Source: Methylobacterium sp. J-067
Lineage (GTDB): Bacteria > Pseudomonadota > Alphaproteobacteria > Rhizobiales > Beijerinckiaceae
Length of the DNA: 64,000 nt
Direction of reading: 5' to 3'
Assembly (NCBI RefSeq): GCF_022829465.1
Contig: NZ_JAKSXZ010000110.1
Location: forward strand, 1 to 64,000
In this document: positions 1 through 8,580 of the stretch, in pieces
How positions within the stretch are numbered: position 1 is the stretch's first letter
How the letters are laid out: each line of letters opens with the position of its first letter
The notes under the pieces: generated by a model
What the model saw: the letters and a program-made list of their open reading frames with translations, nothing else
The model's database searches: none
Told to the model about the DNA's origin: nothing
Position numbers and translations under genes: made by a program

Positions 1-252
1 GTTGCGCATGTCCAGCCGGGCGCTGGGGTGCTGGCGCTGCTCGGGCTCGCTACTGCCCGCGTCGGGTGCGGGCAGGTTCGGCGCCGGGGATCGCTCCTCG
101 CCCAGCGGCTTCACCGTGTAGGGAACGCGCCGGGCCTTCGCGGCGGTGAGCGCTATCGTCATTGCCGAGGAAATCCCCGACATGTGGCTGATCCGGATGC
201 CGCCGACGGCGACGCCGCCGAACTGCACGCCGTTGTCGCGGTAGAGCGTCAT
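1..252 (-). CDS. Hypothetical protein, C-terminus cut by window edge
   Basis: An open frame runs from ATG at 252 leftward off the window, giving 84 codons without a stop. It begins MTLYRDNGVQFGGV and carries a glycine-rich first third, followed by an Ala/Pro/Ser-rich tail that looks unstructured. The in-frame stop upstream (about position 323) and the lack of any other ATG support this start; no strong ribosome site is visible. I do not recognise the family. It resembles the short orphan proteins common in accessory DNA of methylobacteria, which is an impression only. The longer open frame in another phase over the same bases is Arg-rich and is a GC shadow. Confidence 0.45.
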   Translation of the reverse strand, partial: MTLYRDNGVQFGGVAVGGIRISHMSGISSAMTIALTAAKARRVPYTVKPLGEERSPAPNLPAPDAGSSEPEQRQHPSARLDMRN

Positions 253-569
253 CCGGCGCAGGCCGTGCCGCCCGCGCCCCAGATCCGGAGCAGGACGTGC
301 CGCATCGACTTGCCGGGCTTATACGGCTTTCGGCTGGCATGTCTGATGCGAACCGTCTCCGAGCCCATGGTGGGCGTTTCCTCCCTACACTGGCCGGGGC
401 TCTCGGGCTCCGGCCCCTTTCGGGAGCGCTCGACCTCCTCGTCGTTGTGCCCCTCGCCGCCTGCAGGGCTGATCCCATCGGCGCACGGGCTACCCTCCGG
501 GATTCGGGCTTCACCGGCATCGGCATTTCCGCCGCGCCCGCGTTCGGCCGAGCCTGTTGGTGCGTAGCG

Positions 570-604
570 GTCCGCTTCTGCTCCCCGTCGATGCAGAAGC
601 GGAC
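570..604. repeat. Inverted repeat, 12-bp arms
   Basis: GTCCGCTTCTGC at 570-581 pairs perfectly with GCAGAAGCGGAC at 593-604 across an 11-nt loop. No T-tract follows, so it is not an obvious terminator. Confidence 0.7.
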
Positions 605-676
605 GAGCTGCTTTCCACCCACCCCAGTCATCCCGACTGGCCTACCGGTGAGGCCGAAGCTGGCCGTAAGCGGCCT

Positions 677-711
677 GTCCGCTTCGGAGCAGGCCCGCTG
701 GAAAAGCGGAC
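677..711. repeat. Inverted repeat, GTCCGCTT/AAGCGGAC
   Basis: GTCCGCTT at 677-684 pairs with AAGCGGAC at 704-711; GGCC words flank both arms. A run of four T follows at 716-719. It belongs to the same word family as the repeat at 570-604. Confidence 0.55.
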
Positions 712-840
712 GGCCTTTTATCGACCCAACTCGGTCACGCCAGTCGCTTCGAATGCTTCCACAAAGCGGACATTTCCGAGCCGAGCCAAGCTCGCCCGGT
801 ACCGTCCTGCCCTATGTCAGTGGTAAAGGGAGCTAACCGC

Positions 841-2130
841 GTGGAGCAGGACATCGGCGAAAGGGACGAGCGGCTGCCCGCTTCGGAGCATAGGTCCGTC
901 CCCAGATCGCTCGACCTCCTCAACCTCCTGCTGATCGACGTGAACGGGGCGATCAAGCCCTACCTCAACGTCTACCTCTACGTTCACCGTGGTTGGGACG
1001 ACGCCTCGGTCGGACTGGTCAGCACGGTTTCGGGCATTGTCGGCATCGTGGCGCAGACGCCCATCGGGACGGCCATCGACGCGGTGCGCGACAAGCGCGT
1101 GATCCTGCTCGGCGCCCTGATCGCGCTCTCGCTGGCCACGCTCCTCGTCGCGCTCTTCCCGAACTTCTGGCCCGTACTCGCGGCCTCCTGTGTGCTGTCC
1201 GCCGTAGGAGGCATGCTCAGCCCGGCCATTGCAACGCTCACCCTGGGCCTATTCCCAGCCAACAGGATCGCCCGACGCTTCGGCCGCAACGCTGCCCTGG
1301 AGCGGACCGGCAACGTCGCCATCGCCGTGCTGATCGGGCTGGTCGGCTGGCTGTTCCCGGACAGGGCGGTCTTCCTTCTAGTCCCAGTCTGCGCCGTCGT
1401 CTCGGCCGCCGCGCTCTACTCCATCCCACGCCGCGCCATCGATGCACGTCGCGCCCGGGGCGGCGGCGAGGGCGAGGAGGAGCAAGCTCCGGCCGGGTGG
1501 CGGACCCTCCTGACCTGCCGGCCGCTCATGGTGTTCGCGGCGTGCGTAGGGCTTTTCCATTTCGCCAACGCGCCGCTCCTGACCCTCATCGCGCAGGAGA
1601 TCGGGCAAGCGCGCCCGGATTGGTCGTCCGTCATCGTCTCCGTCTGCATCGTCGGCGCGCAGGCGGTGATGGTGCCGATGGGGCTAATCGTCGGGCGCCG
1701 GGCCGAGCGCTGGGGCCGCAAGCCGCTCCTCGTGATTGGCTTCGCCGCGCTGCCCGCGCGAGCCCTGCTCTACCTCGTCTGGCGCGACCCGTACTGGCTG
1801 ATCGCGGTCCAGTGCCTCGACGGCGTCGGCGCCGGCCTGCTCAGTGCGGTGAAGCCCCTCGTGATGGCCGACATCACCCGCGGTACCGGTCGCTACAACG
1901 CCGCCCATGGCCTGATCGGGACCGTACAGGGCGCGGGCGCTTCCCTGTCGTTCGTGATCGCCGGAACTTTGGTCCAGCAGGCGGGGTTCGATGCCGCCTA
2001 TCTCGCGTGCGCCGCCATGGCGGCGGTCGCGCTCGGGGTACTCGTGACGCTGTTGCCGGAGACGGCCCCGGAGAAGCCTTGGGGTGGCCCGGCGGCATGG
2101 CTGCGTTCGGGAAGACCCGGTCGGGCGTGA
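841..2130 (+). CDS. MFS transporter
   Basis: A 429-residue polytopic membrane protein of the major facilitator superfamily with about 12 hydrophobic segments in two halves. It has the loop signature GRRAERWGRKPLLVIG after the seventh segment and a degenerate DKR loop after the second. Its substrate is unknown; the family includes drug and sugar-phosphate exporters. GTG at 841 is chosen over ATG at 814 because AAAGGGAG sits 8 bases upstream and the 9 residues before it are not membrane-like. The PAP2 phosphatase gene follows 9 bases downstream, so the two are probably cotranscribed. Confidence 0.8.
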   Translation: MEQDIGERDERLPASEHRSVPRSLDLLNLLLIDVNGAIKPYLNVYLYVHRGWDDASVGLVSTVSGIVGIVAQTPIGTAIDAVRDKRVILLGALIALSLATLLVALFPNFWPVLAASCVLSAVGGMLSPAIATLTLGLFPANRIARRFGRNAALERTGNVAIAVLIGLVGWLFPDRAVFLLVPVCAVVSAAALYSIPRRAIDARRARGGGEGEEEQAPAGWRTLLTCRPLMVFAACVGLFHFANAPLLTLIAQEIGQARPDWSSVIVSVCIVGAQAVMVPMGLIVGRRAERWGRKPLLVIGFAALPARALLYLVWRDPYWLIAVQCLDGVGAGLLSAVKPLVMADITRGTGRYNAAHGLIGTVQGAGASLSFVIAGTLVQQAGFDAAYLACAAMAAVALGVLVTLLPETAPEKPWGGPAAWLRSGRPGRA

Positions 2131-2139
2131 GGAGCGGCA

Positions 2140-2868
2140 GTGAAACATCGGATTTCAGTCATGGGCCGCCCGCGAATCAAAGCGACGGTGATCGTGCTTC
2201 TGGCCCTCGCGCTGCCCGCCGCCGGCGGAACGCTGCACAGCACTTACGTCGATCCGGCGGCGATGGCGCTCCAGCGCGTCCTGCCGCCCCCGCCCGAAGC
2301 CGGCTCGGGAGCGGCCAAGGCGGACCTGCAGACCGTGGAAGCCGCCGTCCGAGCCCGCACGCCCGACGATGAGCGCCGCATCACCGCGAACCTACCGTGC
2401 ACCCTCGACCGCTTCACCGAGGTTCTCGGTCCGGCCTTTACCGCGGAGACCATGCCGGTCACTGCGGCGCTGATCGAGCGCGTGTTCCAGGACGGCGAAC
2501 TCGCCGTCCTGGCGGCCAAAGCCGCCATCGCCCGGCCGCGCCCCTACACGGTGAAGCCGGACCTCGCCACGTTCGGACATCGCTCGGACAGCACGTCCTA
2601 CCCGAGCGGGCACGCCACGTTTGGGTATCTCGCGGCTACGGTACTGGCGCGCCTCGTGCCCGGGAAACGCCAGCCGCTGATCGCGTTCGCCGCGTCCTAC
2701 GGGGAGAACCGCATGATCGCCGGTACCCATTTCCCATCCGACCTCGAAGCCGGGAAGATCGCTGCGGCCGTGATCGCGGAAGCGCTGTTCCGAAATCAAC
2801 GCTTCGAAGGGGATCTCGCCCGGGCGGCCGCGGAAATCGCGGCCCAGGGGCCCACCTCCGGCCGCTGA
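2140..2868 (+). CDS. Secreted PAP2-family acid phosphatase
   Basis: A 242-residue protein with an N-terminal signal sequence (hydrophobic stretch near residues 15-29) and the three PAP2 / class A acid phosphatase motifs: KAAIARPRPYT, SYPSGHATFG and ENRMIAGTHFPSD. The PSGH histidine and the later histidine-aspartate pair are the catalytic residues known for the family. It should hydrolyse phosphomonoesters in the periplasm. GTG at 2140 is preceded by AGGAG at the MFS stop codon, which suggests translational coupling. Family call is firm, substrate is not known. Confidence 0.82.
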   Translation: MKHRISVMGRPRIKATVIVLLALALPAAGGTLHSTYVDPAAMALQRVLPPPPEAGSGAAKADLQTVEAAVRARTPDDERRITANLPCTLDRFTEVLGPAFTAETMPVTAALIERVFQDGELAVLAAKAAIARPRPYTVKPDLATFGHRSDSTSYPSGHATFGYLAATVLARLVPGKRQPLIAFAASYGENRMIAGTHFPSDLEAGKIAAAVIAEALFRNQRFEGDLARAAAEIAAQGPTSGR

Positions 2869-2964
2869 GATGGAAGTCTCCGCCGGGCAAGATCACGAGG
2901 GCGGGGATAGTTTGCGTGGCAGACGTTCGAACGTTCGTCGGTCATCCAACGGCAGCGTGTGTCG

Positions 2965-3513
2965 TCATGCCCCCGTCGTGGAGCCCGTACCCAACGCCCG
3001 CTGCATAAGGACGGTATCGACCCAACGGCCATGCTTGAAGCCCACGGCTTGCAGGATGCCGACCTCGGCGAACCCGGCCTTCCGATGTAGGGCGATGGAG
3101 CCCTGGTTCGCGCTATTGCCGATCACCGCCACCATCTGGCGCCATGGGCCGACTACGCATCGGTCGATCAGCGCCCCGAGCAACGCTGTCCCAACTCCGC
3201 TTCGATGTGAGGCATGGGTCACGTAGACCGAGTTCTCGACCGTATGACGGTATGCCGGACGGGGCCGATAGGCTGTGGCGTAGGCGTATCCCACGACCTG
3301 CTCGCTCCGGACCGCAACTAGATACGGCAATCCGGCGGCGACGATGGCCTCGCGCCGCTTGCCCATCTCCTCGATGGTCGGCGGCTCCTCTTCGAACGTT
3401 GCCAGTCCGTAGAGAACATACGGCGTGTAGATCCGCAGCACCTCGGCCACGTCGGACGACGACCCGTCACGGACGATGGGGGATGCTTGGTCGTCGTTCC
3501 GCGTGCACGGCAT
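2965..3513 (-). CDS. GNAT N-acetyltransferase, phosphinothricin/methionine-sulfoximine type
   Basis: A 182-residue GNAT protein. The acetyl-CoA loop region reads HRSGVGTALLGALID, and the segment IYTPYVLYGLATFEEEPPT is typical of the Pat/Bar/YncA group that acetylates phosphinothricin or methionine sulfoximine. The closing stretch KHGRWVDTVLMQRAL is also characteristic. ATG at 3513 is preferred to an upstream GTG because GTGAGGG lies before it. It stands alone, transcribed toward the PAP2 gene. It may be a detoxifying enzyme; the true substrate cannot be read from sequence. Confidence 0.8.
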   Translation of the reverse strand: MPCTRNDDQASPIVRDGSSSDVAEVLRIYTPYVLYGLATFEEEPPTIEEMGKRREAIVAAGLPYLVAVRSEQVVGYAYATAYRPRPAYRHTVENSVYVTHASHRSGVGTALLGALIDRCVVGPWRQMVAVIGNSANQGSIALHRKAGFAEVGILQAVGFKHGRWVDTVLMQRALGTGSTTGA

Positions 3514-3711
3514 CGGCGGACTATCCCTCACCAGGGCCGGCGTATCGAACCCGGCCGGATCACGATGACGGGAGAGGCATTGCTGGGGGCGGGTGAGCCC
3601 TCATCTCCCGCGATAGGCGACCTACCACAATGCCTCGTCAGACGTCGCCTCTCAACAACCCCGGAGACAGGCCGCTCGACATCCGAGCCTCTGACAGCAG
3701 GAGACCTCGCC

Positions 3712-3888
3712 ATGCACTACGTCACCAAGGAGAAGGCTGCCGATGGACAGTTCATGGTCAAGGTTGCCGGCCGCGCTGTGACAGAAACCCGCGAGAAGCG
3801 ACAGGCCAAGAAACTCGTCCGCGCGATCCGGGGCCTGCGGCGCCTGAAGAAGGCAAGCAAGCAGGTGGGTGCCGGGCCCCGATACTGA
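3712..3888 (+). CDS. Small basic hypothetical protein
   Basis: A 58-residue protein beginning MHYVTKEKAADGQFMVKVAG with a strongly basic second half rich in Lys and Arg. AGGAG at 3699-3703 sits 8 bases before the ATG, which argues for a real gene and against the longer open frame that starts further upstream. No family recognised. The basic tail could bind nucleic acid, which is speculation. Confidence 0.55.
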   Translation: MHYVTKEKAADGQFMVKVAGRAVTETREKRQAKKLVRAIRGLRRLKKASKQVGAGPRY

Positions 3889-3921
3889 ATTCAGGCTTAT
3901 CCGGTTGAAGCGTCGGCGCGC

Positions 3922-4179
3922 TCAAACGAGGCGCATCTCACCCGATTTGAGACCGAGACTTCGGGTGAGGTCCCGTGAAAGGGCGCCGACGACCTCGGCA
4001 TCCATGCGATCTGTCGTCAGCCCTTTCACCTGGGCGAGCGCAGCCTCGGCCGATGGGGCGACGACGGCGTAGACCCGAAGCGCCTCGCGCTTCTGGCGCA
4101 CGGCGATGAGATACGCCGTGCGCTTGCCCTTCTTACCAGTCTTAACCTCCGCAAAAGGAAGGTACGTGGTTCCGTCCAT
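3922..4179 (-). CDS. Small hypothetical protein coupled to PepSY gene
   Basis: An 85-residue protein starting MDGTTYLPFAEVKTGKKGKR. Its ATG overlaps the stop of the upstream PepSY gene as TGATG (4177-4181), a classic re-initiation arrangement, so the two are made together. The body has an alternating beta-type pattern and a C-terminal helix; no signal peptide. I do not recognise the family. Confidence 0.6.
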   Translation of the reverse strand: MDGTTYLPFAEVKTGKKGKRTAYLIAVRQKREALRVYAVVAPSAEAALAQVKGLTTDRMDAEVVGALSRDLTRSLGLKSGEMRLV

Positions 4180-4451
4180 CAGTCCTTGTCGGGCTTTTCC
4201 TTGGTGATGGCGCCCGTCTTGGGATCGACGTGGAATTCCATCTTCAAGCCGTTCTTCATGCCCTCGCCTTCCCAGTGGCCATCGTCGGCCTCCAGTTCGG
4301 TGATGCTGGAGTAGCCCGCATCCATCAGCTTCTGCTTGACCTGTTCGGCGGGAATCCAGTCGGCCCCGGGCCGGTCCTTCTTGGCCATCGCAGGGCCGGA
4401 GAAGCCCAGCGCTAGGACCAGGGCGAGCGGTGCCAGTGTCCCAAATTTCAT
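4179..4451 (-). CDS. Periplasmic PepSY-domain protein
   Basis: A 90-residue protein with a cleavable signal peptide (residues 1-23, ending GPAMA) followed by one PepSY-like unit: WIPAEQVKQKLMDAGYSSI, then strands around GLKMEFHVDPKTGAI. PepSY proteins are small periplasmic domains, often inhibitory or sensor modules. GGAG lies 7 bases before the ATG. It is followed by the coupled small gene at 3922-4179 and preceded by a divergent gap toward mgtC-like DNA on the same strand. Confidence 0.75.
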   Translation of the reverse strand: MKFGTLAPLALVLALGFSGPAMAKKDRPGADWIPAEQVKQKLMDAGYSSITELEADDGHWEGEGMKNGLKMEFHVDPKTGAITKEKPDKD

Positions 4452-4524
4452 TAGCCGTCTCCGTTTCCGTGGTGTCCGTCAACGGATCGTCCGAGTATCG
4501 GTTGCCCCGACGCCGGCGACGCAA

Positions 4525-5208
4525 TCACAGGTGGCCTTCAACATTCTCGACGCTGGCTACGCCGGGATGCGCGCGGAGACCCTTTGCGATTTCCGTCATT
4601 GACTGTCGCGAGAGGCGCGCGAACGAGATCAGTATTTCGTCCTGTCCTGGATCGGCACCCCGTTGCACGACGAATTGGCGAACACGGGATGCACGCTGGC
4701 CGGCGATCCCCTGCAGGGTATCGAACGTGACCGAGCCCGGCTCGGCCAGGACGCGAAGCGGACGGACGTGCAGCCGGTCGTGATAGCGTTCCTGGAGTGG
4801 CTTCAGTCCGGCGAGGATCGCCAGAAGGATTGCGGTCGTTGCGACGCCGGCGACGTAGAGGCCGCTGCCGACCGCCAAGCCGATTGCGGCGACGGCCCAA
4901 AGGCTCGCTGCGGTGGTGAGCCCTTTGACGACTTCGCCGCGAAGCAGGATCGTCCCGGCCCCGAGGAATCCGACGCCGGAAACGACCTGCGCCGCGATGC
5001 GTGAGGGGTCCAGGACGACATTGTGCGCGCCGAGCACGTCGCTGAAGCCGAACGCCGAGACGATGACGATGAGGCAGGCGCCAACCCCGACGAGCATATG
5101 CGTCCGAAGGCCCGCCGCCCAGAGTAACCGTTCGCGCTCCACCCCGATCAAGCCGCTGAGGACGGCGGCAAGCAGAAGTCGAGACAGAATTTCCAGATTG
5201 CCGAGCAT
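4525..5208 (-). CDS. MgtC/SapB family inner-membrane protein
   Basis: A 227-residue protein with the MgtC core: an N-terminal membrane block containing GLIGVERERLLWAAGLRTHM and a second signature VGFLGAGTILLRGEVVKGLT, followed by a soluble ACT-like C-terminal domain (residues about 145-227). MgtC proteins are known for survival under low magnesium and in hosts, with effects on the F-ATPase and phosphate uptake in some bacteria. The ATG at 5208 has GGGA just upstream. No magnesium riboswitch was evident in the upstream bases. Confidence 0.85.
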   Translation of the reverse strand: MLGNLEILSRLLLAAVLSGLIGVERERLLWAAGLRTHMLVGVGACLIVIVSAFGFSDVLGAHNVVLDPSRIAAQVVSGVGFLGAGTILLRGEVVKGLTTAASLWAVAAIGLAVGSGLYVAGVATTAILLAILAGLKPLQERYHDRLHVRPLRVLAEPGSVTFDTLQGIAGQRASRVRQFVVQRGADPGQDEILISFARLSRQSMTEIAKGLRAHPGVASVENVEGHL

Positions 5209-5336
5209 GTTCCCGTCAAGCCTGTCGAGCGACTGCAGGTAGAAATATATTTAGATTCACACGGTCAAGTATGCGAACGGCCCCTTCAAATCAGCGTGCC
5301 CGGCATCCGAAACCACTTCACCGAAGCAGACGATCG

Positions 5337-5372
5337 AAAAACGGCCCAGGAGATTCGAGCTCCCCTGGGCCG
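5337..5372 (-). terminator. Rho-independent terminator of the glp operon
   Basis: Read on the minus strand, CCTGGGCCG is preceded by its complement CGGCCCAGG across a 13-base loop (arms 5364-5372 and 5342-5350) and is followed directly by TTTTT (5337-5341). It lies 15 bases beyond the glpT stop codon. Confidence 0.85.
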
Positions 5373-5386
5373 CATGACGGCGCCGA

Positions 5387-6727
5387 TCAGGCGGGCCGTC
5401 CGTGAGCCGGACCCTTGTGGCTCAAGGTCAGGGCCAGGAAGAGGATGGCGAGGACGCAAGCCCCGATCAGGAGGATGAAGGAGCCGTTCCAGCCATAGTG
5501 GTCCGTCGTGTAGCCCACCAGCGCGCTCGCCGCGACGGAGCCGCCGAGGTAGCCGAACAAGCCGGTGAAGCCCGCGGCCGTCCCAGCCGCCTTCTTAGGC
5601 ACCAACTCCAGGGCCTGGAGGCCGATCAGCATGACGGGTCCGTAGATCAGGAAGCCGATGCAGATGAGCGCCGCGAGGTCGATGCCCGGGTTACCTTCGG
5701 GGTTGAGCCAGTAGACCAGCGTCGCCACGAGGACGCCGATCATGAACACCACCCCCGTGGCGCCGCGATTGCCCCGGAACAGCTTGTCCGACAGCCAGCC
5801 GCAGAGGAGCGTCCCGGGAATGCCGGCCCACTCGTAAAGGAAGTAGGCCCAGGAGGTCTTGTCGACCGAGAAGTGCTTGGCTTCCTTCAGGTAGGTCGGC
5901 GCCCAATCCAGCACGCCGTACCGCAGCAGGTAGACGAACACGTTGGCGAAGGCGATGTACCAAAGAAGGCGGTTCTTCAGGACGTGCTCCACGAAGATCT
6001 CCCGGGTGGAGAACTCTCGCTCGTGGTTGGCGTCGTAGCCCTCCGGGAAATCGTTCTTCCACGTTTCTACGGAGGGAAGGCCGCAGGATTGCGGGGTATC
6101 CCGCATGGTCACGAAGGCGAAGACCGCGACAGCGAGCGCCACCACCGCGGGCACGTAGAAGGCCGAGTGCCAGTCGTTGAACCAAGCCAGTCCGAGCAGG
6201 AAGAGCGGGCCGATCAGACCGCCGCCGACATTATGTGCCACGTTCCAGACCGAGACGACGCCACCGCGCTCCTTCTGCGACCACCAGTGCACCATCGTGC
6301 GCCCGCTCGGCGGCCAGCCCATGCCCTGGAACCAGCCGTTGAGAAACAGCAGGACGAACATGATGCTCACGCTGGACGTCGCCCAAGGCGCGAAGCCGAA
6401 CAGCAGCATCACCAACGCCGAGAGTACGAGGCCAATCGGCAGGAAGTAGCGGGGATTCGAGCGGTCCGAGACCATCCCCATCAGGAACTTGGAGAGGCCG
6501 TAGGCGATGGCCACCGCGGAGAGCGCCGTGCCGAGCTCACCGCGGCTGTAGCCCTGCTCGACGAGGTAGGGCATCGCGAGGGAGAAGTTCTTTCGCAGCA
6601 GATAATAGCCGGCGTAGCCGAGGAAGATGCCCGCGAAGATCTGCCAGCGCAGCCTTCGGTAGGTCGGATCGACGCGATCCGCTTGGATCGGAGGCCTGTG
6701 GGCCGCGGGAGCGAGAAAGCCAATCAT
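5387..6727 (-). CDS. glpT: Glycerol-3-phosphate transporter GlpT
   Basis: A 446-residue MFS antiporter that exchanges glycerol-3-phosphate for phosphate across the inner membrane. It matches the remembered E. coli GlpT along its whole length, including [20 protein letters not shown], the RKNF motif that carries a phosphate-binding Arg, [20 protein letters not shown] and [19 protein letters not shown]. The start at 6727 ([11 protein letters not shown]) aligns with the E. coli N-terminus; an upstream ATG at 6757 would add ten residues. It is the last gene of glpR-glpD-glpT and is followed by a strong terminator. Confidence 0.93.
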   Translation of the reverse strand: MIGFLAPAAHRPPIQADRVDPTYRRLRWQIFAGIFLGYAGYYLLRKNFSLAMPYLVEQGYSRGELGTALSAVAIAYGLSKFLMGMVSDRSNPRYFLPIGLVLSALVMLLFGFAPWATSSVSIMFVLLFLNGWFQGMGWPPSGRTMVHWWSQKERGGVVSVWNVAHNVGGGLIGPLFLLGLAWFNDWHSAFYVPAVVALAVAVFAFVTMRDTPQSCGLPSVETWKNDFPEGYDANHEREFSTREIFVEHVLKNRLLWYIAFANVFVYLLRYGVLDWAPTYLKEAKHFSVDKTSWAYFLYEWAGIPGTLLCGWLSDKLFRGNRGATGVVFMIGVLVATLVYWLNPEGNPGIDLAALICIGFLIYGPVMLIGLQALELVPKKAAGTAAGFTGLFGYLGGSVAASALVGYTTDHYGWNGSFILLIGACVLAILFLALTLSHKGPAHGRPA

Positions 6728-6957
6728 GGCGCGCTTTCGTGGGTGAGACCGCGGCATGGATCCGGGCCTCGTCTTGATGGGACATGTGGTGAGGGGCGGA
6801 GTTCAGCGGCGCTGCGGCGCGGCTACCGAAGGCACTATCCGCGGGGGCGAGCCCATCCGGGGTTGTTGGCGGGTCGCAAAATCCCATCGAAGCATCGTGT
6901 CCTCCCTTGGAGACGGCGTGTTCCGGCTGGACCGGCCCGCCTTCTTCGTTGATGGCC

Positions 6958-8484
6958 TCACGCCCTTTCCCGGCGTTCGGTCCGGACGGCGGGTATCGCG
7001 GCGTCGCTGTTGCCGGTCATCGCGGCGACCGCCGCTCCCAGCGCCCTGGCCTCGTCCGCCGTGAAGGCGAGTCCGAGCTTGGACCGCCGCCAGAGCACGT
7101 CCTCGACGGTGCGGGCCCATTCATGCTCGACCATCCAGCGCAGCTCGCCTTCGTGGAGGCCGTGGCCCAGGTCAGCGCCGAGGTGCTCGGCGATACGCAG
7201 CGCGTCGGTTCCGTAGGCCGCCACCATGCGTTCGACAGTGGAAGGAGCGAGGTGGGGCGCGGCCCGTGCCAGGCGTGCTTCGAGCGCGGCCACACCGTCC
7301 ACCGCGAAGTCGCCGCCCGGCAGCGCTGTGCTTCCGGTCCAGGGGCGGCCCCGTGCGCCGATACGCCGGCCGATCTCCTCAAGCGCATCCTCCGCCAACT
7401 TGCGGTAGGTCGTGATCTTGCCGCCGAAGATGTTGAGCACCGCTGCCTCGCCGGCCGCGCCGTCCGGCTTCAGCACGTAGTCGCGCGTCGCCTCCTGCGC
7501 GGCGGAAGCGTGGTCGTCAAAGAGCGGGCGCACGCCGGAGAAGGTCCAGACGATGTCCTCCCTGCGCAGCGGCTCCGCGAAGTATTCGCTGGCGGCATCG
7601 AGCAGGTACGCGGTCTCCTCCTCGGTGATGGCCACCTCGGCAGGGTCCCCGGAGAAGTCTCGGTCGGTCGTCCCGACGAGCGTCGTATCGTTCGCGTAAG
7701 GAATGGCGAAGATGATCCGCCCGTCCGCATTCTGAAAGATGTAGGCCCGGTCATGGTCGTAGAGCCTGCGCACCACGATGTGCGAGCCCTGGACGAGGCG
7801 CACGTGCCTGTCCTCACGCCGACCGAGGGGCCCCTGAATGACGTGGTCGACCCAGGGCCCGGCCGCGTTCACGAGGAAGCGCGCGGCGATCTCCTCCTCG
7901 CGTCCGCTTCGAAGATTGCGGCGCACGATCCGCCATAGGTCGCCCTCCCTGCGGGCGGACACGACGCGTGTTCCTACCGCGATCTCGGCACCGCGCAACT
8001 GGGCATCGCGGGCGTTGAGAACCACGAGGCGCGTGTCGTCGACGCGGGCGTCGGAATACTCGAAGCCGCGCCGGAACTCAGGCTTCAGCGATGCACCGAG
8101 GGGGCCTGTCAGGTCGACGGAACATGTTCCGGGCAGGCGCTTCCGGCCGCCAAGATGATCGTAGAGGAAGAGGCCCAACCGCAGCAGCCATGCCGGGCGT
8201 AGACCCTTGTGCAGCGGTAGGACGAAGCGCAGCGGGCGCACGATGTGCGGCGCGATCCCCCATAGGACTTCGCGTTCGGCAAGCGCTTCGCGCACGAGGC
8301 GGAACTCGTAATGCTCAAGGTATCGCAGGCCGCCGTGGATCAGCTTCGTCGACCACGAGGAGGTGCCGCTGCCGAGGTCGTTCTGCTCGGTCAGCGATAC
8401 GGAATAGCTACGGCCAGCTGCGTCACGCGCGATGCCGCACCCGTTGATCCCCCCGCCGATGACGGCGACGTCGAACGTGCGCAT
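6958..8484 (-). CDS. glpD: Aerobic glycerol-3-phosphate dehydrogenase GlpD
   Basis: A 508-residue FAD enzyme that oxidises glycerol-3-phosphate to dihydroxyacetone phosphate and passes electrons to quinone at the membrane. The dinucleotide fold VIGGGINGCGIARDAAGR is at residues 9-26, the GlpD signature STKLIHGGLRYLEHYEF follows at about 45, and FGGKITTYRKLAEDAL lies near 355. A strong GGGGGAGG site precedes the ATG. It sits between glpR and glpT; the 230-base gap to glpT holds nothing I can identify. Confidence 0.93.
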   Translation of the reverse strand: MRTFDVAVIGGGINGCGIARDAAGRSYSVSLTEQNDLGSGTSSWSTKLIHGGLRYLEHYEFRLVREALAEREVLWGIAPHIVRPLRFVLPLHKGLRPAWLLRLGLFLYDHLGGRKRLPGTCSVDLTGPLGASLKPEFRRGFEYSDARVDDTRLVVLNARDAQLRGAEIAVGTRVVSARREGDLWRIVRRNLRSGREEEIAARFLVNAAGPWVDHVIQGPLGRREDRHVRLVQGSHIVVRRLYDHDRAYIFQNADGRIIFAIPYANDTTLVGTTDRDFSGDPAEVAITEEETAYLLDAASEYFAEPLRREDIVWTFSGVRPLFDDHASAAQEATRDYVLKPDGAAGEAAVLNIFGGKITTYRKLAEDALEEIGRRIGARGRPWTGSTALPGGDFAVDGVAALEARLARAAPHLAPSTVERMVAAYGTDALRIAEHLGADLGHGLHEGELRWMVEHEWARTVEDVLWRRSKLGLAFTADEARALGAAVAAMTGNSDAAIPAVRTERRERA

Positions 8485-8580
8485 GATCCTCCCCCTTTCG
8501 TTTCGCGCCGTGAGATGCGCGATTGCGAAAGCGAAGCCATTCAGTACGAAACAAAAGGAAAGTCAATCGAAAGTCGGCAG
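8485..8580 (-). promoter_or_regulatory. glpD upstream region with GlpR-like sites
   Basis: The 96-base glpR-glpD gap is unusually rich in TTTCG/CGAAA words: GAAAGCGAA at 8527-8535, ACGAAACAAAAGGAAAG nearby and TTTCGTTTCG close to the glpD start. DeoR-type GlpR repressors bind such repeats, so this is a candidate operator (inference). Confidence 0.5.

Larger units (their letters stand above)
253..840. other. Non-coding stretch with decayed repeats
   Basis: About 590 bases with no convincing gene on either strand; open frames here are Arg/Pro-rich shadows. It contains two inverted repeats built on GTCCGCTT/AAGCGGAC (570-604 and 677-711) and a further AAAGCGGACAT at 763-773 near a CGACCCAAC word. 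The same words recur between genes elsewhere in the window. Confidence 0.5.

Noticed and set aside
50..631. A 193-codon minus-strand frame near the left edge
   Set aside because: Arg-rich with runs of Arg, typical of a wrong frame. The neighbouring frame from 252 to 1 reads like protein instead.
814..840. ATG at 814 as the start of the MFS gene
   Set aside because: The better ribosome site AAAGGGAG serves GTG at 841; the extra residues have no support.
5402..6952. A 516-codon open frame on the plus strand opposite glpT
   Set aside because: Composition is Glu/Arg/Gly/His-rich without motifs, and the opposite strand matches GlpT throughout.
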